Shown here: one piece after another, positions 1 through 7,571 of the stretch
Layout of the letters: every line of letters begins with the position of its first letter
Position numbering within the stretch: position 1 is the stretch's first letter
Assembly: GCA_937976305.1 (NCBI GenBank)
Contig: CALJSB010000125.1
Coordinates: 1 to 35,669 of the forward strand
Direction: 5' to 3'
Origin: an uncultured Acidimicrobiales bacterium
Lineage (GTDB): Bacteria > Actinomycetota > Acidimicrobiia > Acidimicrobiales > SZUA-35
Length of the DNA: 35,669 nucleotides
Notes under the pieces: model-generated
What the model was told of the DNA's origin: nothing
The model's input: the letters and a program-made list of their open reading frames with translations, nothing else
Databases searched by the model: none
Translations under genes and position numbers: made by a program

Positions 1-662
1 TCGTTGGCCGGCACGAGCCCTGCCGAGTTCGAGCGATTGAGCAAGCCGCCGATCTCGGAGATTCTGGTGGTACCGGTTGCGCCGTAGATGAGCGCGATGC
101 CGTAGAGGAAGATCGCAGACGACAACGCGCCCAGGATGAAGTACTTGAAACCGGCTTCTTGTGAAGCGGCTCGTCGCAGATGCAACGCCGCGAGCACATA
201 GACAGCGATCGACAGAATCTCGAGCCCGAGGAAGGTGACGATCAGATCATCAGCGGCAGCCAGCAAGACACCACCGGCGGCCGACAACAGCATCAACACG
301 TACCACTCGGGGCCAGCAAGACCTTCTCGGCTCACGTAACCGTCGAACATCAGGGCCACGAGCACGACAACAGCGCAGATCACGGCGGTGACAAAGATCG
401 TGAATGCATCAATGACGAGAGCGTCTGCGATGACCGACGAAGGGCCGTCGGCCAGCACCCGTCGGTACATGAACGGCAAGAACGACGCGGCGCCGATGCC
501 ACAGGCGGCAGTGAACCAGGCTGGGAATGCGTTGGTTCGGGTGACGCGCCACAGCGAGGTGATGGTCACCAAGAGAACGGCGCCGATCGCCAAGATGATC
601 AGCGGCCAAATCATCGACCATTCGACGTTTGGTGTCACGACTTCTGCTTGGGCAAGCAACAT
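1..662 (-). CDS. nuoN: NADH-quinone oxidoreductase subunit N (NuoN), partial
   Basis: This is the membrane-arm antiporter-like subunit of complex I. Only the first 220 residues lie in the window and the gene runs off the left edge. My translation from the ATG at 662-660 begins MLLAQAEVVTPNVEWSMIWP and goes on with hydrophobic helices. It contains DDLIVTFLGLEILSIAVYVL and the nearby AGFKYFILGALSSAIFLYG, both typical of the NuoN family. The glutamate in the LGLEI segment matches the conserved TM5 glutamate of proton-pumping subunits. The ATG shares one base with the TGA of nuoM (TGATG), so translation is probably coupled. It is the last gene of the nuoA-N series. Confidence 0.93.
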   Translation of the reverse strand, partial: MLLAQAEVVTPNVEWSMIWPLIILAIGAVLLVTITSLWRVTRTNAFPAWFTAACGIGAASFLPFMYRRVLADGPSSVIADALVIDAFTIFVTAVICAVVVLVALMFDGYVSREGLAGPEWYVLMLLSAAGGVLLAAADDLIVTFLGLEILSIAVYVLAALHLRRAASQEAGFKYFILGALSSAIFLYGIALIYGATGTTRISEIGGLLNRSNSAGLVPAN

Positions 663-2290
663 CAGCCCTCGCCCCCGAGTGATTCGGCTTCTTCTTTGGC
701 CTCAGCTTCTGCTTCGGCTTCTTCGAGCGTGTGCGTCAGATCGTCAGCAGTTGCTGGCTCTGCTGGCAACTGCTCTGGGCCCGGTTCTTCGAAGCCATCA
801 ACATTGGCTTCGACGTGAACCACGAGGCGCTCAACGGCGGGCTCGATGCGCTCGAGCATCGGCTTGGGGTAGACGCCGAGAAACACGATGAGGACAAGCA
901 GTGGCAGGATCGCGAGGCCCTCACTGAGGCGAAGGTCGGGCATCGATGCGTTCTCTTCGGTTGGCGTTCCGTGGAACACCCGCTGATAGGCCCACAGGAG
1001 GTAGAGGGCGGCCAAGATCACGCCGGTCACGGCGATGACGGTCCACCAGCGAGCGCCCTGGAAGCCGCCGAGCAGAATGAGGAACTCGCCAACAAAGCCG
1101 TTGAGGCCCGGGAGCCCGATGCTTGACAACATCACGAGCGTGAACACGCCCGCCATGATCGGAGCCGACTTCTGCAGACCGCCGAGGGCGGCGATCTCAC
1201 GCGTGTGGCGACGCTCGTAGACCCACCCGACGAGGATGAAGAGTGCGCCGGTCGAGATGCCGTGGTTGACCATCTGGAACACCGCACCCTGAATGCCCTG
1301 GGTGTTCAGGACAAACATGCCGAGTGCAATGAAGCCGAGGTGGGCTACCGAGCTATAGGCGACGAGGCGCTTGAGGTCGCGCTGCATCGTGGCGACCGCG
1401 GCGCCGTACACGATGCCGATCACGCCGAGTGTCAGGAAGATCCAAGCGAGGTCGTGGGCGGCCTGCGGGAAGAGGTAGATGCCGAAGCGGAGGTAGCCAT
1501 ACGTTCCGAGCTTGAGCATCACACCAGCAAGAATCACCGAGCCAGCAGTTGGGGCTTCGGTGTGGGCGTCTGGCAGCCAGGTATGCAGCGGGAAGAGCGG
1601 CACCTTCACCGCAAAGGCGAGCGCAAAGGAGCCAAACACGAGCCGCTGAGCGGTTTGGGAAAGCGCTTGGGCCTCAGCCAATTGCACGACATCGAAGGTG
1701 AGCCCACCGGTGGCGTCCTGGGACAGGAACGCAACCGACACGATGCCGACGAGCATCAAAGCCGAACCAGCCATCGTGTAGAGGAAGAACTTCAGGGCCG
1801 CGTGGATGCGATTGCCATGGCCCCAGCCACCGATGAGGAAGTACATCGGCACGAGCACGATTTCGAAGAACAGGAAGAACAACAGGAGGTCGAGAGCAAT
1901 GAAGACACCCATCGACCCCGACATCAGCAGCGTCAGCCAGATGTAGTACTGCTTCGGATCGTGATGCGGTTCGGTCGCCGTGATCGCGATCGGGAAGAGG
2001 ATGCCCGTCAGCACGACGAGGAACAGCGAGATGCCGTCGACTCCGAGGTTCCAGCTCAGTCCGAGCTCTTCGAGCCAGACCCGATTGACCGCAAACTGGA
2101 ATCCGTCGTCGGCGATCTCGAATGCGTAGAGCATCCAGATCGACATCATGCCGGTGATCGTGGTGCCCACCAGAGCGGCAAGCTTGAGTTCGCTGTTGCG
2201 GTTGGCCGGAATCAGCATCAAGACCGCGACCGTGATCAGCGGCGTGATGATGAGGGCGGGCAGAATTGGGAAGGCGGCGGCAGCAAACAT
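662..2290 (-). CDS. nuoM: NADH-quinone oxidoreductase subunit M (NuoM)
   Basis: This is a proton-translocating antiporter-like subunit of the complex I membrane arm, 542 residues with about 14 membrane helices. The key charged residues of the family are visible: Glu143 in LFFLFFEIVLVPMYFLIGGW, Lys229 in FAVKVPLFPLHTWLPDAH, and Lys260. These correspond to the TM5 Glu and the TM7 and TM8 Lys of the E. coli subunit. The last 45 or so residues form an unusual Glu/Ala-rich acidic tail (EEAEAEAEAKEEAE) that is absent from typical NuoM. The ATG overlaps the nuoL TGA by one base, and its own TGA overlaps the nuoN ATG in the same way. Confidence 0.97.
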   Translation of the reverse strand: MFAAAAFPILPALIITPLITVAVLMLIPANRNSELKLAALVGTTITGMMSIWMLYAFEIADDGFQFAVNRVWLEELGLSWNLGVDGISLFLVVLTGILFPIAITATEPHHDPKQYYIWLTLLMSGSMGVFIALDLLLFFLFFEIVLVPMYFLIGGWGHGNRIHAALKFFLYTMAGSALMLVGIVSVAFLSQDATGGLTFDVVQLAEAQALSQTAQRLVFGSFALAFAVKVPLFPLHTWLPDAHTEAPTAGSVILAGVMLKLGTYGYLRFGIYLFPQAAHDLAWIFLTLGVIGIVYGAAVATMQRDLKRLVAYSSVAHLGFIALGMFVLNTQGIQGAVFQMVNHGISTGALFILVGWVYERRHTREIAALGGLQKSAPIMAGVFTLVMLSSIGLPGLNGFVGEFLILLGGFQGARWWTVIAVTGVILAALYLLWAYQRVFHGTPTEENASMPDLRLSEGLAILPLLVLIVFLGVYPKPMLERIEPAVERLVVHVEANVDGFEEPGPEQLPAEPATADDLTHTLEEAEAEAEAKEEAESLGGEG

Positions 2291-4671
2291 CAGGTTGCCC
2301 CCAACCAGAGAACCGTGAGCATGAACAGGCCGACGACCGCGGTGGCCATCACGACCAACAACGAATATTGCCGGACGAATCCAGGTTGCAGCTTCCGGGC
2401 GGCAGTTCCGGCGGCCTGGACCCGATGACCGACCCCTTCGACTGCCCCGTCAACAACCTTCTTGTCGAGGAAGCTCAGGACGTCGAAGAGCTTGCGGCCG
2501 GGGCCACCCATGAAGGCGGCGAGAGCGGTGTCCCACGTGACGGCGAGGGCAAGGCTCTTGTTCTCAACCTGCTTCGGATCACCCTTGCCTCGCAAGTACA
2601 CACCGAAGGCGGCCACGATGGCGACCACACCAACGGCGATAGCGACGAAGGCGAGGATCCACTTGGTGCCTGCCGACGACGTGAGCTTGGCCTCGTTCAG
2701 GAACAGAGACGGCTCGAGCCAATGGGCGAGGAAGTGCAGATCCTTCGTGAACGGAAGGTTGATGCCACCCGCAACGGCAGCGAGACCCGCCAGCACAACC
2801 AGAGGCAGCGTCATGGTCCACGGTGATTCGTGGGGGTGGTACTCCTGGCGCTTGTGATAGGACTCGGGGAGTCGATCTTCGAATGCCGAGACGTCAATGG
2901 GCGAGCTCGATGCGGTGACGTATTCGGGTGGGCGCGGTGCGGTGGCTCGCTCCCGTTCGGCCTCACCGATCTTGAGGCGGGCTGCATCGATGGCTTCCTC
3001 GGCCACCTGCACGTCGGCCAACGCCTCGGTGTGTTTGTCGCGTGCCTTGACCAAGGCCGTCTCGGCTTTGGGGACACCCTTCTCCGCCTTGGTCAATGCC
3101 TTGACGAGCTTGTCGTAGCCGTCGTCGCCTTCGCTCGAACCGGCGAGGGCAGTAGTGGCATCGTCGAAGGTGACGGTCGCCTTGGCCAGTGCCTCTTCGC
3201 GCTTAGTGACATCGGCCAGTGCCTTCTCAACTGCTTCGTTCGCAGGCCCAACGGCCTCGTTGGCAGCGGCGACGCCCGCCTCAGCATCGAGCACGCCCTG
3301 AACGAAGGCACCGTTGATCTCTTCGGGCGTCGGGTCGAAGAACCGGGAGCGCCCGAAGAAGGTCATGATGACCTGGCGGGTCATATAGAACGCCGTGAGT
3401 AACGCCGTGACGAGACCGATCGCCCACAGGCCAATGTTGGCTTCCCAGGCGTAGATGAGAATCTCGTCCTTGCTCCAGAACCCGCTGAACGGTGGCACAC
3501 CAGAGATGGCCAGCCAACCGACGATGAACGTCATCGACGTGATCGGCATGAGCTTGGCCACACCGCCCATGCGACGCATGTCTTGTTCGTCGTCGTGGCC
3601 GTGAATGACCGAGCCCGAGCCGAGGAACAAGAGGGCCTTGAAGAAGGCGTGAGTGATCATATGGAACAGGGCGGCCACGTAGGCGCCAACGCCGACGGCG
3701 AGGAAGAGATAGCCGAGCTGCGAAACTGTCGAGTAGGCCAGCACCCTCTTGATGTCGTTCTGGGAGATGGCGGCGAGCGCAGCAACCAGCGCGGTGATGG
3801 CACCGATCCACGCAATCGTTGTTGTGGCCCAGGGGTCGGCAGCAGCGAGCACCGGGTTGAGCCGAGTGAGGAGGTACACGCCGGAGGTCACCATCGTCGC
3901 AGCGTGGATGAGCGCCGAAACCGGAGTGGGGCCAGCCATCGCGTCGGGCAGCCAGACGAACAGAGGAATCTGTGCTGACTTACCAGCGGCGGCCAGCATG
4001 AAGAGCAACACAGCAGCAGATGCCACGCCGGCGCTGAGGGCGCCTGCTTGGGTCTCGGTGATGATGTCGGCGTAGCGGATCGAGCCGATGGCGTTGAACA
4101 TCAAGAACATACCGAGCATGTAGCCGAAGTCGCCGATGCGGTTCGTGACGAATGCCTTCTTGCCGGCCGACGCGTTCTCGTCCTTTCCGAACCAGAACGA
4201 GATCAGGAAGTACGAACAGGCACCGACGCCTTCCCAACCGAGGAAGGTCATGAGCAAGTTGTCGCCGAGCACCAAGATCAGCATCGAGGCGGCAAACAAG
4301 TTGAGGTAGAGGAAGAACTTCGAGAAGTTCGGGTCGCCGTGCATATAGCCGACCGAATACAGGTGGATGAGCGTGCCGACACCGGTGATGAACAGACACA
4401 TCGTGATCGACAGCGGATCGACGAGGAAGCCCACGTCGACCGAGAATGTTCCGGAAGGCACCCACGTGAAAATCGTCTGGATGAAGAAGCGGTGCGCTTC
4501 GTCTTCAGCAACGAGACCCGCGAACACCACGAGGGTGGCCAGGAAGCTGAGGGCCATCATGCCGGTCGCAAGCCAACCCGCAAGTGGTTCGCCGAGGCGA
4601 CGTCCGAGCAGGACCAAGAGCATGAATCCGGCGAGCGGTAGCGCCGGGATGAGCCAGGCGGCTTCGAGCAT
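2290..4671 (-). CDS. nuoL: NADH-quinone oxidoreductase subunit L (NuoL) with a coiled-coil insertion
   Basis: This is the distal proton-pumping subunit of complex I. At 793 residues it is well above the usual 610-650. Core residues are present: Glu147 in LGWEGVG, Lys231 in AAGKSAQIPLFVWLPDAM, Lys345 in HAFFKALLFLGSGSVIH and Lys401 in SGFWSKDEIL. After Phe-Gly-Arg-Ser-Arg-Phe near residue 444 there is an insertion of about 165 residues (roughly 447-612). It is rich in Ala, Glu and Lys and looks like a long coiled coil. The normal sequence resumes at PHESPWTMTLPLVVLAG. The C-terminal helices follow, including the lateral-helix region. It starts 5 bases after the nuoK stop, the only nuo junction without an overlap. 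Confidence 0.97.
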   Translation of the reverse strand: MLEAAWLIPALPLAGFMLLVLLGRRLGEPLAGWLATGMMALSFLATLVVFAGLVAEDEAHRFFIQTIFTWVPSGTFSVDVGFLVDPLSITMCLFITGVGTLIHLYSVGYMHGDPNFSKFFLYLNLFAASMLILVLGDNLLMTFLGWEGVGACSYFLISFWFGKDENASAGKKAFVTNRIGDFGYMLGMFLMFNAIGSIRYADIITETQAGALSAGVASAAVLLFMLAAAGKSAQIPLFVWLPDAMAGPTPVSALIHAATMVTSGVYLLTRLNPVLAAADPWATTTIAWIGAITALVAALAAISQNDIKRVLAYSTVSQLGYLFLAVGVGAYVAALFHMITHAFFKALLFLGSGSVIHGHDDEQDMRRMGGVAKLMPITSMTFIVGWLAISGVPPFSGFWSKDEILIYAWEANIGLWAIGLVTALLTAFYMTRQVIMTFFGRSRFFDPTPEEINGAFVQGVLDAEAGVAAANEAVGPANEAVEKALADVTKREEALAKATVTFDDATTALAGSSEGDDGYDKLVKALTKAEKGVPKAETALVKARDKHTEALADVQVAEEAIDAARLKIGEAERERATAPRPPEYVTASSSPIDVSAFEDRLPESYHKRQEYHPHESPWTMTLPLVVLAGLAAVAGGINLPFTKDLHFLAHWLEPSLFLNEAKLTSSAGTKWILAFVAIAVGVVAIVAAFGVYLRGKGDPKQVENKSLALAVTWDTALAAFMGGPGRKLFDVLSFLDKKVVDGAVEGVGHRVQAAGTAARKLQPGFVRQYSLLVVMATAVVGLFMLTVLWLGAT

Positions 4672-4676
4672 CCCCG

Positions 4677-4982
4677 TCAGCCCTTCAGCTCGGCAAGATC
4701 GTCAACGGTCGCCGAAGGACGACGTCGCATCACCGCGACCACAATCGAAAGACCAACGACCACCTCAGCGGCGGCCACGACCAGCACAAAAAACACCGCA
4801 GTTTGGCCGGCGAGGTCCTGGAGGGCGGTCGAGAAGGCGACGAAGCTGATGTTGACGGCGTTGAGCATGAGCTCGACGCACATGAACATCACAAGCGGGT
4901 TGCGACGCACGAGCAGACCGGTCGCCCCGATCGCAAACAGCAGCGCGCTGACGATGAGGTACCACGATTCGGTGACGATCAT
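4677..4982 (-). CDS. nuoK: NADH-quinone oxidoreductase subunit K (NuoK)
   Basis: This is a small complex I membrane subunit of 101 residues with three membrane helices, the normal family size. The two buried glutamates used in proton transfer are visible: Glu37 in [12 protein letters not shown] and Glu73 in [13 protein letters not shown]. They correspond to Glu36 and Glu72 of the E. coli protein. The start ATG overlaps the nuoJ stop in an ATGA arrangement. The C-terminus is a short polar tail. Confidence 0.97.
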   Translation of the reverse strand: MIVTESWYLIVSALLFAIGATGLLVRRNPLVMFMCVELMLNAVNISFVAFSTALQDLAGQTAVFFVLVVAAAEVVVGLSIVVAVMRRRPSATVDDLAELKG

Positions 4983-5569
4983 CGGCTGGAGGTTCCTGGT
5001 TCGTCGACGACGAGGTCTTCGGCGCCACGGTTTCGCACGAGCACAACAGCACCGACGGTGGCGATGGTGAGCAGCAGACCAGTGGCTTCGAAGGCCAGGA
5101 TGTTACGGGTGAACAGGTCGTGACCCAACTGCACGACGTCCTGCTCTTCGGTGAGCGGAACGACTTGACCTGATGAACCACTGATTGCGGCCGGCCCGAA
5201 GTCGCCAGCGTCGTCGCCCGTCCGGCCGGAGAGGAAGATGCCGGCCATGAGCATGGCAAAGATCAAGACGCCAGAAACAAGGGCCGAGACCCGCTGCCCT
5301 TCGAACGGTTCTTCAGTGATGTCTTCTTCTCGGTCGACGCCGAGGAGCATGATCACGAACAAGAACAGCACCACGATGGCACCGCCGTAGACGACCACCT
5401 GTACGAGCGCGAGAAAGTGCGCCTCCTGGCTGACAAACAGCACCGCAACCCCGAAAAACGAAGCGATCAACGACAGCGCAGCGTGCACGGGATTACGAAA
5501 GAGAATGACGCCGAGTGCGCCACCCAAAACGATGGCTGCGGAGATCACAAAGACGATCAGCTCCATCAT
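4979..5569 (-). CDS. nuoJ: NADH-quinone oxidoreductase subunit J (NuoJ)
   Basis: This membrane-arm subunit of complex I has 196 residues and five predicted helices. The characteristic TM3 region is visible as [20 protein letters not shown], followed by [13 protein letters not shown]. That region carries the pi-bulge helix that links quinone reduction to proton pumping in known structures. The N-terminal stretch [16 protein letters not shown] is also typical. The start overlaps the nuoI TGA by one base and the stop overlaps the nuoK ATG by four. The C-terminus is a short hydrophilic tail. Confidence 0.97.
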   Translation of the reverse strand: MMELIVFVISAAIVLGGALGVILFRNPVHAALSLIASFFGVAVLFVSQEAHFLALVQVVVYGGAIVVLFLFVIMLLGVDREEDITEEPFEGQRVSALVSGVLIFAMLMAGIFLSGRTGDDAGDFGPAAISGSSGQVVPLTEEQDVVQLGHDLFTRNILAFEATGLLLTIATVGAVVLVRNRGAEDLVVDEPGTSSR

Positions 5570-6258
5570 CAGTGATGGCCTCCGTGATCATCGTGGTCAT
5601 CGCCGTGGCTGTCTTCGACCGGCTCAGGATCTTCGTGGGCCTGACCGGCTTCGGGAGCCCGAACGCCGTAGCCGAGTTCGCCCGACCAGGCGACGCGGTT
5701 CTCATAATCGGCGCGGCCACCGGGAGCCGTGGCTCGCATCCAACCCGAGGTGAACTGATCTTCGCCCGGTCGCCAGTCTTCCCACGGCAGAAACTGCGGC
5801 CGGCCATCTTCGCCAACCAGGAGCTCGTCCTTGGTGTAGATGGCATCGTCACGGTTCGTGAAGCTGAATTCGAAGAGCTTGGTTTCGGTGATCGCTTCGG
5901 TCGGACACGCCTCGACGCAGAGATCGCAGTGGATACAACGCAGATAGTTGATCTCGTAGATGAACCCGAAGCGCTCACCCGGAGACTTTGGGTCTTCTGG
6001 CGGGTTCTCGGCCCCGCGAACGTAGATGCACTTGGCGGGGCACACACCGGCGCAGAGCTCGCAGCCGATGCACTTCTCCATGCCGTCTTCGTAGCGGTTC
6101 AGCACATGACGACCATGCGCTCGAGGTGGCTTGGGCCGCTTCTGATCGGTTTCGGCTGGCGCCTCGCCGTCCTTGGCCTTGCCTGCCCGATACTGCTTCG
6201 TGGTGACGCCCTCGCCCCACTTGCGGAACGTGACACCGAATCCTTCGAGATAACCCAT
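5569..6258 (-). CDS. nuoI: NADH-quinone oxidoreductase subunit I (NuoI), 2x[4Fe-4S]
   Basis: This is the ferredoxin-like subunit that carries clusters N6a and N6b between the peripheral arm and the N2 cluster in NuoB. It has 229 residues. Two CxxCxxCxxxCP motifs are present: C63-C66-C69-C73 (EKCIGCELCAGVCP) and C108-C111-C114-C118 (LRCIHCDLCVEACP). The fourth ligand of each cluster comes from the other motif, through C77 and nearby residues. The last 23 residues form an Asp/His-rich tail ending DHDDHGGHH, which resembles a metal-binding tail. Start and stop overlap nuoH and nuoJ by one base each. Confidence 0.97.
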   Translation of the reverse strand: MGYLEGFGVTFRKWGEGVTTKQYRAGKAKDGEAPAETDQKRPKPPRAHGRHVLNRYEDGMEKCIGCELCAGVCPAKCIYVRGAENPPEDPKSPGERFGFIYEINYLRCIHCDLCVEACPTEAITETKLFEFSFTNRDDAIYTKDELLVGEDGRPQFLPWEDWRPGEDQFTSGWMRATAPGGRADYENRVAWSGELGYGVRAPEAGQAHEDPEPVEDSHGDDHDDHGGHH

Positions 6259-7571
6259 CAGTGACTCGCTCCTGAGGTCGAAGAATCAGCGTGTCCGTCA
6301 AGCTGCTGGGGCGGCACGGCAATGAGTTGGAAACCGGCTTCTTCAAGCCGTTCCTCGCGAGCGTTGTCCATGGCGGCCCGCAGGAGGAGCCACCCCACGG
6401 CACCGAGTGCCAGCGAGGCAACAAGCACAATGGCCACGTTTGCATTGGTGTTTTCGACAATGCCGAGGTCGCCGTTCTGGGCAATGCGGATGCCGCCGAG
6501 AATCAGGAGCCAGAGCAACGAAACGGGGATCAGCGCCTTCCAACCCAGGTCCATCAGTTGGTCATAGCGCAACCGGGGCAACGTGGCTCGGAACCACACG
6601 AAGATGAACAAGAAGATCAACAGCTTTCCAAAGAACAAAAGGAAGCCGGCGAACCAACCGAGCGTCGGCATCACGTCGATCAGCGGCAGATCAAACAACG
6701 GTGCCGGCCCACCGAGGAACAACGTCACGATGAGGCCGCCCATGGTCACCGTGTTCATGAACTCGGCGAGGAAGAACAGAGCGAAACGAATCGAGCTGTA
6801 CTCGGTGTGGTACCCACCGACGATCTCCTGCTCAGCCTCGACGAGGTCGAAGGGGGGCCGGTTGAGCTCAGCGGTTCCGGCGATGAGGAACACGATGAAC
6901 GGAACGAACCCGGTGGCCACGATGTTGAGTTGGCGCAGCGAACCCGACTGGGACTGCACGATCTCGTTGGTGCTCAAGGCGCCGGAAACAAGAATGACCG
7001 CAGCGATCGACAGACCAAGCGCAGCTTCATACGAAATCGCCTGAGCCGATGCTCGAACCGAACCGAGGAGCGGGTACTTCGAGCCCGATGACCAGCCGGC
7101 GAGCATGATGCCGTAGATGCCAAGCGAGCTCATCGCAAGAAAGAAGAGAATGCCAACGGGGATGTCGGCGCCCTGCCACAGAAACTCGCGGCCAGCAATC
7201 GTCGACGTGCCAGCCGTGCCACTCTCGGAGACATTCGAGAAGTCGCCAGCGATCGGCACGAGCGTGAACATGAGGAACGCCGGGATCAACGAAAGGTACG
7301 GGGCCAACTGGAAAACCTTGCGGTCGGCCCGCTCGGGAATCAGATCCTCTTTGAAGAACAACTTGATGCCGTCGGCGAGCGTCTGGAACAAACCGAACGG
7401 ACCGGCAATGTTTGGTCCGATGCGGTTCTGCAGCCGACTGACGACCTTGCGTTCGAACCAGACCATCAACATGGTTGCGACGAGACACAGGACAAAGGAG
7501 ATCACGACGATCACCAAGACCAGAATCACATCGCCGAAATCGACGCCGTCACGAAGGAATGGATGACCCAT
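6258..7571 (-). CDS. nuoH: NADH-quinone oxidoreductase subunit H (NuoH)
   Basis: This is the membrane heel subunit that forms the quinone chamber of complex I together with NuoB and NuoD. It has 437 residues and about eight helices. Diagnostic segments are ERKVVSRLQNRIGPNIAGPF in the first cytoplasmic loop, ADGIKLFFKEDLIP, and EAEQEIVGGYHTEYSSIRFA, which holds the conserved acidic loop that lines the E-channel. The C-terminus is longer than in E. coli, with roughly 70 extra residues that include another possible membrane helix and a hydrophilic tail. One-base TGATG overlaps link it to nuoG and nuoI. Confidence 0.97.
   Translation of the reverse strand: MGHPFLRDGVDFGDVILVLVIVVISFVLCLVATMLMVWFERKVVSRLQNRIGPNIAGPFGLFQTLADGIKLFFKEDLIPERADRKVFQLAPYLSLIPAFLMFTLVPIAGDFSNVSESGTAGTSTIAGREFLWQGADIPVGILFFLAMSSLGIYGIMLAGWSSGSKYPLLGSVRASAQAISYEAALGLSIAAVILVSGALSTNEIVQSQSGSLRQLNIVATGFVPFIVFLIAGTAELNRPPFDLVEAEQEIVGGYHTEYSSIRFALFFLAEFMNTVTMGGLIVTLFLGGPAPLFDLPLIDVMPTLGWFAGFLLFFGKLLIFLFIFVWFRATLPRLRYDQLMDLGWKALIPVSLLWLLILGGIRIAQNGDLGIVENTNANVAIVLVASLALGAVGWLLLRAAMDNAREERLEEAGFQLIAVPPQQLDGHADSSTSGASH

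Noticed and set aside
1205..2428. Long plus-strand open frame (407 codons) opposite nuoM
   Set aside because: It is antisense to nuoM, which has clear family motifs. Its product is a polar His/Glu/Arg/Asp-rich string typical of shadow frames in high-GC DNA.
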